A DNA stretch of 64,000 bases from Mixta calida (GTDB taxonomy: Bacteria; Pseudomonadota; Gammaproteobacteria; Enterobacterales; Enterobacteriaceae): contig NZ_CP026378.1 in assembly GCF_002953215.1 (NCBI RefSeq), positions 1,346,540 through 1,410,539 on the forward strand, in the 5' to 3' direction. How positions within the stretch are numbered: position 1 is the first letter of the stretch; every line of letters begins with the position of its first letter. The translations under genes and the position numbers were made by a program. Below the pieces are notes generated by a model. It saw nothing but the letters and a program-made list of their open reading frames with translations, did not search any database and was not told the DNA's origin. Positions 9,450 through 18,822 of this stretch are shown piece after piece.

Positions 9450-10700
9450 ATGGGAACAGCGGTTTCCGCCAGCAAACTCCCTTCTGTACTTTGGGGCACA
9501 CTGATTATTACCGGCACCGTGGTCGGCGCCGGCATGTTTTCCCTGCCGGTAGTGATGTCCGGCGCCTGGTTTAGCTGGTCGGCGGCAATGTTGCTGCTCA
9601 CCTGGCTCTGTATGCTGCTTTCCGGACTGATGTTTCTGGAAGCCAGCCTGCATTATCCCACCGGCGCAGGTTTCGACACCCTGACGCGCGATCTGCTGGG
9701 GCGGCGCTGGAATCTGATTAACGGCGCTTCAATCGCCTTCGTGCTGGGCATTCTGACCTACGCCTATATCTCCGCAAGCGGCGCTATTTTGCAGCATACC
9801 TTCGCCTCGCTGGGCATGCCGGTGTCGGCCCGAATCGCCGGGCTGGGCTTTACGCTGCTGGTGGCGCTGTTTGTCTGGTTGGGCACTGCCGTCGTCAGTC
9901 GCGTCACGCTGATTTTTCTCGGCGCGAAGGTAATCACTTTCTTCCTGCTGTTCGGCGGCCTGTTGGGGCATGTAAAGCCTGCGCTGCTGTTCCCCAGCGG
10001 CGGCGAGGAGGCGCGCTATCTGCGCTATCTCTGGATGGTGGTGCCTTTTTGCCTTGCCTCGTTTGGCTATCACGGTAATATTTCCGGCCTCATCGGCTAT
10101 TACCAGCGCGATGGCAAAAAGGTGGCGTGCTGCCTGTTGCTGGGTACCGTCGCCGCGCTGGCGATCTATCTGGTATGGATTATCGGCACCATGGGGAATA
10201 TTCCGCGCGCAGATTTTATCGCCATTGCCCAGCGCGGCGGTAATATCGATGCGCTGGTGGAAGCGCTGGGCGGCCTGCTGCAAAACGCCTCGCTTAGCGC
10301 GCTGCTGACCATCTTCTCCACCTTTGCTGTCGCCAGCTCGTTTCTTGGCGTCACGCTGGGGCTGTTTGACTATCTTGCCGATCTGCTGAAATTTAATAAC
10401 GGCGCGACAGGCAGGCTGAAAACCACGCTGGTCACCTTTGTCGTGCCGCTTGTCGCCGCGCTGATCTGGCCGAACGGTTTTCTGTTGGCGATCGGCTATG
10501 CCGGGCTGGCAGCCACCATCTGGGCGGTGATTACCCCGGCGCTGCTGGCGTACCGCGCCAGACAGCGTTTCCCTGAAGCGCAGGGCTGGAAACTGAAAGG
10601 CGGCCTGTTTCCCCTTGTACTGGTGCTGCTGTTCGCCGCGCTGAACATTGTGGTGTCGCTGCTCAGCTACGTCGATCTGCTGCCGGTATACGCCAGATAA
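9450..10700 (+). CDS. mtr: Tryptophan-specific permease, Mtr type
   Basis: Inner-membrane proton-coupled importer of the hydroxy/aromatic amino acid permease family (Mtr, TnaB, TyrP), probably 11 membrane segments over 416 residues. [16 protein letters not shown] near the N-terminus and [21 protein letters not shown] near residue 290 are nearly identical to E. coli Mtr, and the C-terminus (LLPVYAR) also fits Mtr better than TyrP. TAAGGA ribosome site. In E. coli mtr is elsewhere, so this glnS-chiP location is a lineage difference. The TrpR-like operator upstream supports tryptophan as substrate. Confidence 0.88.
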   Translation: MGTAVSASKLPSVLWGTLIITGTVVGAGMFSLPVVMSGAWFSWSAAMLLLTWLCMLLSGLMFLEASLHYPTGAGFDTLTRDLLGRRWNLINGASIAFVLGILTYAYISASGAILQHTFASLGMPVSARIAGLGFTLLVALFVWLGTAVVSRVTLIFLGAKVITFFLLFGGLLGHVKPALLFPSGGEEARYLRYLWMVVPFCLASFGYHGNISGLIGYYQRDGKKVACCLLLGTVAALAIYLVWIIGTMGNIPRADFIAIAQRGGNIDALVEALGGLLQNASLSALLTIFSTFAVASSFLGVTLGLFDYLADLLKFNNGATGRLKTTLVTFVVPLVAALIWPNGFLLAIGYAGLAATIWAVITPALLAYRARQRFPEAQGWKLKGGLFPLVLVLLFAALNIVVSLLSYVDLLPVYAR

Positions 10701-10708
10701 TTCATTCC

Positions 10709-10746
10709 TGCAGGACAGGCGTTTTGTCCTGCATTTAATTATTTTT
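10709..10746 (+). terminator. Terminator of mtr
   Basis: TGCAGGAC/GTCCTGCA stem (10709-10716, 10726-10733) with a T-rich tail. Confidence 0.8.
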
Positions 10747-10802
10747 ATATGCCGCAAAAGCGTTAATTGAATATCCTTTAGATTTTAATTAACGTAATAA
10801 CT

Positions 10803-10825
10803 ATTTTATTACTGGTTAATAAAAT
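10803..10825. promoter_or_regulatory. Candidate NagC operator upstream of chiP
   Basis: Perfect 9-bp inverted repeat ATTTTATTA/TAATAAAAT around CTGGT, readable as ATTTTAT-N9-ATAAAAT. It has the same 23-bp N9 layout as the nagB/nagE dyads. NagC represses chiP in E. coli. The rest of the 342-bp gap 10701-11042 is AT-rich leader sequence; ChiX sRNA pairing could not be assigned by eye. Confidence 0.5.
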
Positions 10826-11042
10826 AAATAGGAAGCTCATATTTATATTGCGATGAGTCTTTGTCTGTTTATCCCGCCATTATTTATCTTTTTTATGTGT
10901 TCCGGGTCATAATTTAATAACTCAGTCACTCGTTCCTGTTGATAATTCGCGTTGCGAAAAATATCCTTGAATTTGTCAGGGTACGCTTTGATTACCCGCT
11001 TTTTTTATTGTTTTCGATTTTTCCGTCAAAGAGGAATAACCT

Positions 11043-12460
11043 ATGCGCACCTTAACAGGCGGGCGTAAGGGGCTATGCTGGGCGCTATCCATGCTTACCG
11101 CGCTTGCCAGCTTTATTATTACGCCTTCGATTCACGCCAGCGGTTTTATCGATGATGCTTCATTAAACGGCGCTGTATATTACTGGCAGCGACAGCGTGA
11201 CCGTAAAGAGATGAATAAAGAGAGCGAACATTACGGTCAATATCAGCCCAATTTACATCACGCCACCGTTAACGGCAGCCTTGATTTTAATTCGGGTTAC
11301 GCTGCCGATATTATTGGACTGGATCTCGCGCTGTTTGGCGCGATTGAAATGAGCAATAGCGGCCCGGCAACGCCGAATGAAATTGGCTTCAGCCGGGCAA
11401 AACATCGCTGGGAAGAAGAGTGGGGAGGCGATCGTAGCGGCGCCAGCCTGTATAAAGCCGCGCTGAAAATGAAGGCTGATGATTACTGGCTGCGGGCTGG
11501 CTATATTCAGCCGCAGGGACAGACGCTGTTCGCGCCGCACTGGAGTTTTCTGCCTGGCACCTATCGCGCGATAGAAGCCGGCGCAAGCAGCGATTTTACC
11601 GATGCGGGGAGGCTGGACATCTCCTGGATGTGGACCGATCGCTATAAAGCGCCCTGGTATCGTAATTTCTATACGTTTCGTAAAGCCGATGGAAAAACCG
11701 GCATCCCCTGGATGCAGGCGATCGGCGCCCGCTACGATTTTAAAAACCAACTGATCCTGGAAGCGTCATGGGGGCAGGCGGCGGATTATATGGACCAGTA
11801 CTTTGCCAAAGCCTCCTGGAGCATGCCGCTGGGCGATCGCGCTCTACGCACCAGCTACCAGTTTTATGGCGCAAAAGATCACGAAAGCGGCGGTGCGGCA
11901 AACAGCAATGATGTTTATGACGGCCTGGCCTGGCTACAGGCGCTGACGTTTGGGTATGTCTGGGGCCTTTTGATTTACGCCTGGAAGGAACCTGGGTGAA
12001 GGCGGAAGGCAATCAGGGCTTTTTTCTGCAACGGATGACGCCTTCCTGGGCCAGTTCTAACGGGCGGCTTGATATCTGGTGGGATGCGCGTTCGGACTGG
12101 AACGCCAACGGTGAAAAAGCGCTGTTTGCTGGCGTCACGTACGACCTGGCGGGTTGGAATCTGCCCGGTTGGGCGATTGGCACATCGTATGCCTGGGGAT
12201 GGGATGCGAAACCCAGCACCAGTCCGCAATGGGATCAAGGCCAACGGCTGCGTGAATCCGCCTGGAATCTTGATCTGCTCTACACCATCCAGCAGGGCAG
12301 GGCAAAGGACACCCTGTTTAAGCTGCACTTCACGCGTTACGACAATCACAGCGATATCGCCAGCTATGGCGGCGGGTTCGGCAATATTTTCCAGGATGAA
12401 AAAGATGTGAAGTTTATGATTATCGCGCCCTTCACCCTTTTTAAACAGAGCGGGCGGTAG
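11043..12460 (+). pseudogene. chiP: Chitoporin (OprD family), single-base frameshift
   Basis: Outer-membrane porin for chito-oligosaccharides. A signal peptide is visible (about 1-34, ending near SIHASG), followed by a beta-rich OprD-type barrel. The first frame runs 11043-11999. Its homology to E. coli ChiP stops at about 11962 and resumes in the +2 frame with [16 protein letters not shown], going on to [14 protein letters not shown] at 12460. Adding one G to the GGGG run at 11962-11965 restores a single 472-residue protein; E. coli ChiP has 468. As written the product would lack about a third of the barrel. It could be a real mutation or a sequencing undercall. chiQ, which follows chiP in E. 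coli, is missing; 83 bp lead straight to the chitobiase gene. Confidence 0.88.
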
Positions 12461-12543
12461 ACGCCGCCTTAACAAACGGCTGTATCGGTAATCGCCTGAG
12501 GCTGTTCGGAAGCCCACGCGACAGGGAAGCATAAGGGGAAAAA

Positions 12544-15144
12544 ATGAAATGTCTCACGTTGTCAGCATTAATCATCGCCGCACTGGCGGGATGCAGCTCG
12601 TCCGGCATGCAGGCGCAGCGGGTTGTGGATCAGATAAGCCAGTTCGACGTGCGTTATCAGGTCACGGATAATCTGGCTAACCAGCATGGCGTCGACTGCG
12701 CTGCGCTGGGGGCGGACTGGGCCGCCTGTAATCGGGCGACGATCACGCTGACCAATAATGGCCCTGCGCTGAAAAGCCGCAGCTGGGCTATTTATATGAG
12801 CCATGTCCATGCGACGCTGAAAGTGGAAAGCGACAAGTTTAAGCTGACCCATTTGGTGGGCGATCTGGTGAAGCTGGAGCCGACGGAGAAATTCACCGGA
12901 CTGGCGGCGGGCGAATCGGTGGATATTCCGCTTATCAATGAGTACTGGCAGCTGTTTATTACCGACGTCATGCCGCGCTGGTACGTGACGGCGGATAATG
13001 CTGAGCCGCGCATTATCGCCAGTACCGATACCGAAGATCTGACGCAGTTCGTTGCGCCAGTCGGCCCCCACTGGAAGCGCATCGCTGACGATAAAAACCT
13101 GTTAATGCAGCCTGCCAGCCGCTTTGTTAAAAATGGCGATATTCATCGGCTCCCCGCCGCCGCGCTGCGCGGGCAAATCACGCCGACGCCGTTAAGCCTG
13201 ACGGTTCATCAGGCCGATCTCGACCTCAGCGGCGGGATCGCGTTTGATCTTGCTGCGCTGCCTGCGGATCAGGCGGCGGCAGTGCGCAACCGCTTCGCCT
13301 TGATGAACGTCAACGCCAGCAAGCGGGGCGTGCCGCTGACGACGCGTATCGACGCTGCCCAGTTCGCCAATGCCGGGGCGGTAAGCGGGGCGTATCGTCT
13401 GCGCATTACGCCGCAGGAAATCGCGGTTACCGGCTATGATCGGGCAGGGCTGTTTTACGGTTTGATGTCGGTAATCTCTCTTCTGCCAGCCGGAGGCAAG
13501 CCGGTTGTCGCCACGCTTGATGCCTGGGACGCGCCACGCTTTGCTTATCGTGGCGCTTTTCTGGACGTGGCGCGCAACTTTCACAGCAAACAGGCGATCG
13601 TGCGTCTGCTGGATCAGATGGCCGCCTGGAAACTGAATAAATTCCATTTCCATCTCAGCGATGATGAGGGCTGGCGCATTGAAATCCCCGGTCTGCCTGA
13701 ATTGACGGAAATCGGCGCGCGTCGCTGTCACGATCTCAGCGAGCAGCGCTGCCTGTTGCCGCAGCTGGGGTCCGGCCCTTTCAGCAATAATAACGGCAGC
13801 GGCTTCCTGAGCCGAAGCGATTATATCGATATCATTAAATACGCCCGGGCGCGACATATTGAGGTCATCCCGGAGTTCGATATGCCCGCGCACGCACGTG
13901 CGGCGGTTATCGCTATGGAAGCGCGCTATCAGAGACTGATGCGGCAAGGAAAGGAGCAACAGGCGAACGAATATCGTCTGCTTGATCCATCGGACAGCTC
14001 TAATACCACCTCCGTACAGCTATACGATCGCACCAGCTATCTCAATCCCTGTATGCCGTCCAGCCTGCGATTTGTCGATAAAGTGATCGCTGAAGTGCAG
14101 GCGATGCACCAGGCGGCGGGACAGCCGTTAACAACCTGGCACTTTGGCGGCGACGAGGCGAAAAACATTCGATTTGGCGCGGGCTACAGCGACATAAAAC
14201 AGCCGAAGCCGGGCACCGGCGTTATCGATCAAAGCAAAGAGAACCGCCCGTGGGAAAAATCATCCGTCTGCCAGACGATGATCGCCGCAGGAAAAATGAA
14301 AGATTTGGATCATCTGCCCAGCGACTTTGCGCTGGCCGTCAGCCGCCAGCTGCGGTCACACGGCATTCAACGTATGCAGGCCTGGCAGGATGGCTTGAAA
14401 CATGCGGACAATGCCGCAGCGTTCGCCACGCCGCAGGTCGCGGTAAACTTCTGGGATACGCTCTACTGGGGCGGGTTCGACAGCGCTAATGACTGGGCGA
14501 ACAAGGGCTATGATGTGATTATCTCCAGTCCCGACTATGTCTATATGGACTTTCCGTATGAAGTGAACCCGCAAGAGCGCGGTTATTACTGGGGCACCCG
14601 TTTTAGCGATGAACGTAAAATGTTCAGCTTTGCGCCAAATAACCTGCCGCAGAATGCGGAGACCTCTGTCGATCGCGACGGTAAACCTTTCAGCGCCCGC
14701 TCTGACAAGCCCTGGCCCGGCGCCTGGGGCCTGTCGGCTCAGCTGTGGAGCGAAACCGTACGCACCGATGAGCAGATGGAATATATGATTTTCCCACGCC
14801 TGTTCGCCGTCGCCGAACGCGCATGGCATCGTGCCGAATGGGAGCAGGAATATCAGCCGGGACGGGAATATGTCGGCGGCGTAACGCAGCGGGTCGATCG
14901 CGCCGCGCTCAACCGCGACTGGCAGCGTTTCGCCAACCTGTTAGGACAACGCGAACTGGCGAAGCTGGACAGAGCGGGCATCGCCTGGCGTCTGCCGGTG
15001 CCGGGCGCGCGCATTCATAACGGTTTTCTGGAAGCGAATATCGCATTGCCGGGCCTGGCTATCGACTACTCGCTGGACGGCGGACAAAGCTGGCTGCGCT
15101 ATGATGAAGACAATAAACCCGAATTGAAGCGGGCAGGAGGGTAG
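12544..15144 (+). CDS. chb: Chitobiase (GH20 N,N'-diacetylchitobiase), C-terminal frameshift
   Basis: Hydrolyses chitobiose to GlcNAc. Lipobox LAGC at 14-17 predicts an outer-membrane lipoprotein. Order of domains: N-terminal carbohydrate-binding-like domain, GH20 small domain, TIM barrel with the catalytic Asp537-Glu538 pair in HFGGDEAKN, and a C-terminal Ig-like domain. The frame ends at 15144 after 866 residues, but the next frame continues VEVRSVSPDGQRVSR to a stop at 15198-15200, the normal end of this family. One extra G in the GGG run at 15131-15133 would join them into 885 residues, the length of Serratia marcescens Chb. The active site is intact; only the last beta strand is affected. 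It follows chiP as in the Serratia chiPQ-ctb operon. Confidence 0.92.
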   Translation: MKCLTLSALIIAALAGCSSSGMQAQRVVDQISQFDVRYQVTDNLANQHGVDCAALGADWAACNRATITLTNNGPALKSRSWAIYMSHVHATLKVESDKFKLTHLVGDLVKLEPTEKFTGLAAGESVDIPLINEYWQLFITDVMPRWYVTADNAEPRIIASTDTEDLTQFVAPVGPHWKRIADDKNLLMQPASRFVKNGDIHRLPAAALRGQITPTPLSLTVHQADLDLSGGIAFDLAALPADQAAAVRNRFALMNVNASKRGVPLTTRIDAAQFANAGAVSGAYRLRITPQEIAVTGYDRAGLFYGLMSVISLLPAGGKPVVATLDAWDAPRFAYRGAFLDVARNFHSKQAIVRLLDQMAAWKLNKFHFHLSDDEGWRIEIPGLPELTEIGARRCHDLSEQRCLLPQLGSGPFSNNNGSGFLSRSDYIDIIKYARARHIEVIPEFDMPAHARAAVIAMEARYQRLMRQGKEQQANEYRLLDPSDSSNTTSVQLYDRTSYLNPCMPSSLRFVDKVIAEVQAMHQAAGQPLTTWHFGGDEAKNIRFGAGYSDIKQPKPGTGVIDQSKENRPWEKSSVCQTMIAAGKMKDLDHLPSDFALAVSRQLRSHGIQRMQAWQDGLKHADNAAAFATPQVAVNFWDTLYWGGFDSANDWANKGYDVIISSPDYVYMDFPYEVNPQERGYYWGTRFSDERKMFSFAPNNLPQNAETSVDRDGKPFSARSDKPWPGAWGLSAQLWSETVRTDEQMEYMIFPRLFAVAERAWHRAEWEQEYQPGREYVGGVTQRVDRAALNRDWQRFANLLGQRELAKLDRAGIAWRLPVPGARIHNGFLEANIALPGLAIDYSLDGGQSWLRYDEDNKPELKRAGG

Positions 15145-15250
15145 AGGTGCGCAGCGTCAGCCCGGATGGGCAGCGCGTCAGCCGCAGCGAAGCGCTTTAA
15201 GCCTGCGTTGTGGTAAACGGCTTGTGGGCCAAAGCACCATCCCAGCCATA

Positions 15251-15280
15251 AAAAAAACCGGCGCGTCGGCGCCGGTTTTT
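15251..15280. terminator. Bidirectional terminator, chitobiase gene and fur
   Basis: ACCGGCGC/GCGCCGGT hairpin flanked by an A run and a T run, between the convergent chitobiase and fur genes. Confidence 0.9.
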
Positions 15281-15302
15281 CATTACTGCATAGCACAATT
15301 GA

Positions 15303-15746
15303 TTATTTATCGTGTAAAGAGTCGTCTTCGCGACAGTCGCCCAGCGCGCAATGACCATACAGATAGAGGCTGTGGTTGGTCAGTTTGATGCCGTGACGCG
15401 TGGCGATTTCACGCTGGCGGGCTTCAATGGATTCATCGCTAAACTCAATGACTTTGCCGCAGTCCAGGCAGATCAGATGATCGTGGTGATGCTGCTGAGT
15501 CAGTTCGAAAACGGACTTGCCGCCTTCAAAATTATGACGCGTGACGATACCGGCATCATCAAACTGGTTCAGCACGCGATATACCGTCGCCAGCCCAATT
15601 TCTTCACCCATATCAATCAGGCGCTTGTACAAATCTTCCGCACTGACGTGATGGCACTCAGGTTCCTGAAGCACTTCCAGGATTTTTAGTCGCGGAAGCG
15701 TAACCTTCAGGCCGGCCTTCTTTAATGCGGTGTTATTGTCAGTCAT
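15303..15746 (-). CDS. fur: Ferric uptake regulator
   Basis: Iron-responsive repressor, 147 residues. Winged-helix DNA-binding half (about 1-80, VTLPRLKILEVLQ and IGLATVYRVLNQF), then the metal-binding dimerisation half with HHHDHLICLDCGK and the second cysteine pair CALGDC. Downstream of fldA on the same strand, as in E. coli. A 360-bp gap upstream carries its own promoter. Confidence 0.98.
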   Translation of the reverse strand: MTDNNTALKKAGLKVTLPRLKILEVLQEPECHHVSAEDLYKRLIDMGEEIGLATVYRVLNQFDDAGIVTRHNFEGGKSVFELTQQHHHDHLICLDCGKVIEFSDESIEARQREIATRHGIKLTNHSLYLYGHCALGDCREDDSLHDK

Positions 15747-15829
15747 GCGGATATTGTCCTGTTACTTTGCTAGTCACAATGTGGCTGAACAGCCATGAAC
15801 ATCGGTCGACGCTAAGTTAATAGCGTCTC

Positions 15830-15858
15830 ATTATAGAACTGATGCTTCGAAATGAAAA
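15830..15858 (-). promoter_or_regulatory. Promoter of fur
   Basis: TTTTCA (15853-15858) and a perfect TATAAT (15830-15835) separated by 17 bp, reading toward fur with an 80-bp leader. I found no clear 19-bp Fur box by eye. The remainder of 15859-16106 shows only a small palindrome (TTCCTATAGGAA, 16051-16062). Confidence 0.6.
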
Positions 15859-16106
15859 CCGTAAGGGGATGCGTGAAGTCGCAAGTGGAAGTATGAAAAG
15901 ATCGCTACGTCCGGCGTTGTTCATGCTCATTAATGCTGCGTTTACATTTCGCTTAATCCTGCCGCTTTACAGCACGACGGCAGAAAAGCGTGTGACCGAT
16001 ACGGGTATTCTACCGACTCACTGGTAAAATTTTCAAACCCGTACCTATCATTCCTATAGGAAAAACCTGTTACGCAATGTGATACAGCACACAATAAGCC
16101 GTAAAA

Positions 16107-16637
16107 TCAGGCTTCCAGAATTTCCTGCAGATGCAGTTCTTCATAAATCTGCTTCACCCACTTCTCGACGCGTTCGTTGGTCAGCTCAGGCTGACGGTCT
16201 TCATCGATCGCCAGGCCAAGGAAGTGCTTGTCGTCGGCCAGGCCTTTAGAGGCTTCGAAGTGGTAGCCTTCGGTCGGCCAGTGGCCAACAATCACCGCGC
16301 CGTTCGGCTCGATGATGTCACGAATGGTGCCCATCGCATCGCAGAAATATTCAGCGTAATCTTCCTGGTCGCCGCAGCCAAACAGCGCCACCAGCTTACC
16401 GTTGAAGTCGATCTCTTCCAGCGTCGGGAAGAAATCATCCCAGTCACACTGCGCTTCGCCGTAATACCAGGTTGGAATGCCTAACAGCAGGATATCAAAC
16501 GCTTCCAGGTCTTCTTTACTGCTCTTGGCAATATCATGCACTTCGGCAACATCGCTACCGAGTTGTTTCTGGATCATCTTCGCAATGTTTTCTGTATTGC
16601 CGGTATCGCTGCCAAAGAAAATGCCTACGATTGCCAT
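16107..16637 (-). CDS. fldA: Flavodoxin 1
   Basis: FMN electron carrier that feeds methionine synthase, biotin and isoprenoid synthesis and radical-SAM activases. 176 residues, identical in length to E. coli. The FMN phosphate loop [12 protein letters not shown] is at about 10-20, with aromatic flavin-stacking residues in TWYYGEAQ (near 57-60) and [12 protein letters not shown]. Long-chain flavodoxin. Essential in E. coli. Confidence 0.97.
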   Translation of the reverse strand: MAIVGIFFGSDTGNTENIAKMIQKQLGSDVAEVHDIAKSSKEDLEAFDILLLGIPTWYYGEAQCDWDDFFPTLEEIDFNGKLVALFGCGDQEDYAEYFCDAMGTIRDIIEPNGAVIVGHWPTEGYHFEASKGLADDKHFLGLAIDEDRQPELTNERVEKWVKQIYEELHLQEILEA

Positions 16638-16776
16638 GAGTTTAATAACCTCTTGAAACTTAAATATATGGTAACTGCCCGTGGTATGCAGATTACGGCA
16701 ATAATAGCAGAGACCGAATGGAGGCGGAACTCGTAAAGCCGCTGCATTTGTTCCTGAGTGCGCTTCTTCCAGCCGT

Positions 16777-17052
16777 TTAAAGCGCCTTTAACTGGGCGAG
16801 GATCATCTCTTCAATCAGCTCGCTTCGGCTTACGCCGCGCTCGGCGGCCATCGCGTTAAGCGCTTCCACCGCTTCGCTGTTCATCTTCAGTTCAACGCGC
16901 CGCAATCCGCGTACTTTGTCACGTTTCAACTGGTTGCGCTTGTTGATACGAAGTTGCTCATCACGCGACAGCGGACTGGTTTTCGGGCGTCCCGGGCGAC
17001 GTTCATCTGCAAACAGATCGAGCGTGGTCCGGTCCGTATGTTCTTTTGCCAT
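16777..17052 (-). CDS. ybfE: YbfE family small ribbon-helix-helix-like protein
   Basis: 91 residues from ATG 17052 ([19 protein letters not shown]), the start conserved in E. coli YbfE (97 residues). An upstream start at 17094 would add 14 non-conserved residues. Basic middle ([20 protein letters not shown]) followed by a helix pair with [16 protein letters not shown] and RSELIEEMI, which looks like a ribbon-helix-helix DNA-binding fold. E. coli ybfE belongs to the LexA regulon; no clear SOS box is visible here. Function unknown. Confidence 0.88.
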   Translation of the reverse strand: MAKEHTDRTTLDLFADERRPGRPKTSPLSRDEQLRINKRNQLKRDKVRGLRRVELKMNSEAVEALNAMAAERGVSRSELIEEMILAQLKAL

Positions 17053-17208
17053 AGAATCGTGATACTGAATGGGCTGCGCGTTTGCGCCGCGCATGGTGAC
17101 GTTTTGGGCCGGTTTGCCGCCGTTTTAGCAGCGGCAAAATTTTAGCGCGCCATCATACCCTGCGAAAAGTTTGAGAACAATCATTGTCGGCCTGTTAACG
17201 CTTTGCTT

Positions 17209-17972
17209 TTACAGCGCTAAAAAACGCCGCACCGCGCGCAATACTACATCGGGCTTTTCCGCATGCACCCAGTGCCCGGCGCCGGCGATGACATGCGCGC
17301 GCGCCTGCGGGAACTGCGCCAGCAGCGCATTGCGATGAATATCATCCAGATAGGGAGAAAGCCCCCGCGGATAAATAGCGCCGGGCCTGACCAGGAGGGC
17401 ACCGTTTCCCAGCCGGAGATAGCCGAATAGTTAGCCCACAGGGCAGGAACATTGAAGCGCCATTCGCCTTCAAAGAACGACTTCAGCAGGAACTGGATGA
17501 CGCCTTCTTCTGTAATGACCTCGCGCATCACTTCGGCCGCCGCGCTACGCTGCGTCACGCCTGCCGCCGTCACCGCGTTCACTGCGGCGAAAATCGCGTC
17601 GTGACGGCGGGTCTGATAATCCACCGGGGCGATATCGATCAGCACCAGCTGTTCGATGCGTTCGGGCGCCAGCGCCGTCATGGTCATGGCGATTTTGCCG
17701 CCCATGGAATGACCGATAACCGTCACCTTATCAATGTCGTGTCGATCGAGCGTTTCCAGCATATCCTGCGCCATCGCGCGGTAAGACATCTCTTCGCTGC
17801 GCGGCGACAGGCCGTGATTGCGCACATCAACCTGAATCAACGGCCGATCCGCCTTTAAGCCGCGCGCCAGCACGCCCAGATTATCCAGGCTGCCGAACAG
17901 GCCGTGAATCAACAGTACAGGGGTGGCGTCCGCGACGGACTGCTCAGTTTGCAGTCGAGTATTCAAATTCAT
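17209..17972 (-). pseudogene. ybfF: Esterase YbfF (alpha/beta hydrolase), frameshifted
   Basis: Acyl-CoA esterase/thioesterase family with an alpha/beta-hydrolase fold. Nucleophile Ser89 in GHSMGG, oxyanion region HGLFGS. The first frame (to 17244) is normal through PALFIRGG, then runs into an unrelated tail. The correct continuation, LSPYLDD through AGAGHWVHAEKP (with the catalytic His), lies one frame over and stops at 17209-17211. One G added to the GGGGG run (minus strand, near 17370) restores 254 residues, exactly the E. coli length. As written the product lacks its catalytic His. True mutation or sequencing error cannot be told apart here. Confidence 0.9.
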
Positions 17973-18228
17973 GGCAAAGTTCTTACAGTTGAAAGGAAAG
18001 CTTAGGTTATCATGGTTTTCACTATCCCTGCCGATCGGTCAATGGTTGTTTGCCGGGGGGCTTTGCGGCATATTCTGACTTTTGCCTGCAAGCGCCAACG
18101 TCGCTACCGACCCGCAGGATTTAACTTTATAATCCTTATGTTAGAACGCCGACGCAGACTGTTTCGCTTTTTTTAGCGTCCGCTCGCCGCGCCGGGTTCT
18201 GCCACAAGCAATTACCGTACGGATGAAG

Positions 18229-18798
18229 ATGAAAACGATTGAAGTCGACGAAGAGCTATACCGCTACATTGCCAGCCACACGCAGCATATCGGTGAAAGC
18301 GCCTCGGATATTTTACGGCGTATGTTGAAATTTACCGCCGGTCAGAGTGCTCCGGCAGCGGCAGCTGTCCCGTCTGCCGCCCCGGCTCCGGCAATGGCTG
18401 TCAGCGTCAGTCAGGAAAATGAAGCGAGCAAACCGGCTCCCCGTTCACAGGATCGGGTGCGCGCCGTGCGTGAGCTGCTACTCTCTGATGAGTACGCCGA
18501 GCAGAAAAAGGCGGTGAACCGTTTTATGCTGATTCTGTCGACACTCTATAATCTTGATCCCAACGCATTTGCGGAGGCCACTGCTTCGTTGCAGGGACGC
18601 ACCCGCGTTTACTTTGCCGGCGACGAACACACACTGTTGCAGCATGGCACCCATACCAAGCCGAAGCATGTGCCCGGCACGCCGTACTGGGTGATCACCA
18701 ACACTAACACAGGTCGCAAATGCAGCATGGTGGAACACATTATGCTGGCAATGCAGTTCCCGCAGGAACTGACTGATAAGGTTTGCGGCACCATTTAA
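18229..18798 (+). CDS. seqA: Negative regulator of replication initiation SeqA
   Basis: Binds hemimethylated GATC sites, sequesters oriC and organises new DNA. N-terminal oligomerisation domain (KTIEVDEELYRYIASHT) is followed by an Ala/Pro-rich linker longer than in E. coli and a C-terminal DNA-binding domain (GTPYWVITNTNTGRKCSM). ATG 18229 is preferred over ATG 18223 because GGATGA is well spaced for it and it matches the E. coli N-terminus; this gives 189 residues against 181. The extra residues are in the linker. Divergent from ybfF and 24 bp before pgm. Confidence 0.95.
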   Translation: MKTIEVDEELYRYIASHTQHIGESASDILRRMLKFTAGQSAPAAAAVPSAAPAPAMAVSVSQENEASKPAPRSQDRVRAVRELLLSDEYAEQKKAVNRFMLILSTLYNLDPNAFAEATASLQGRTRVYFAGDEHTLLQHGTHTKPKHVPGTPYWVITNTNTGRKCSMVEHIMLAMQFPQELTDKVCGTI

Positions 18799-18822
18799 CT
18801 GAAGCGTCAGGGAGAAGCGCCA

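Noticed and set aside
15776-15808. A 10-codon ORF upstream of fur (minus strand, MFMAVQPHCD) as a uof-like leader peptide
   Set aside because: The position suits uof, but it is much shorter than the 28-codon E. coli peptide and has no clear ribosome site.
17053-17100. An SOS (LexA) box ahead of ybfE
   Set aside because: E. coli ybfE is LexA-controlled, but only a poor partial match (TACTG...GCG) is present here.
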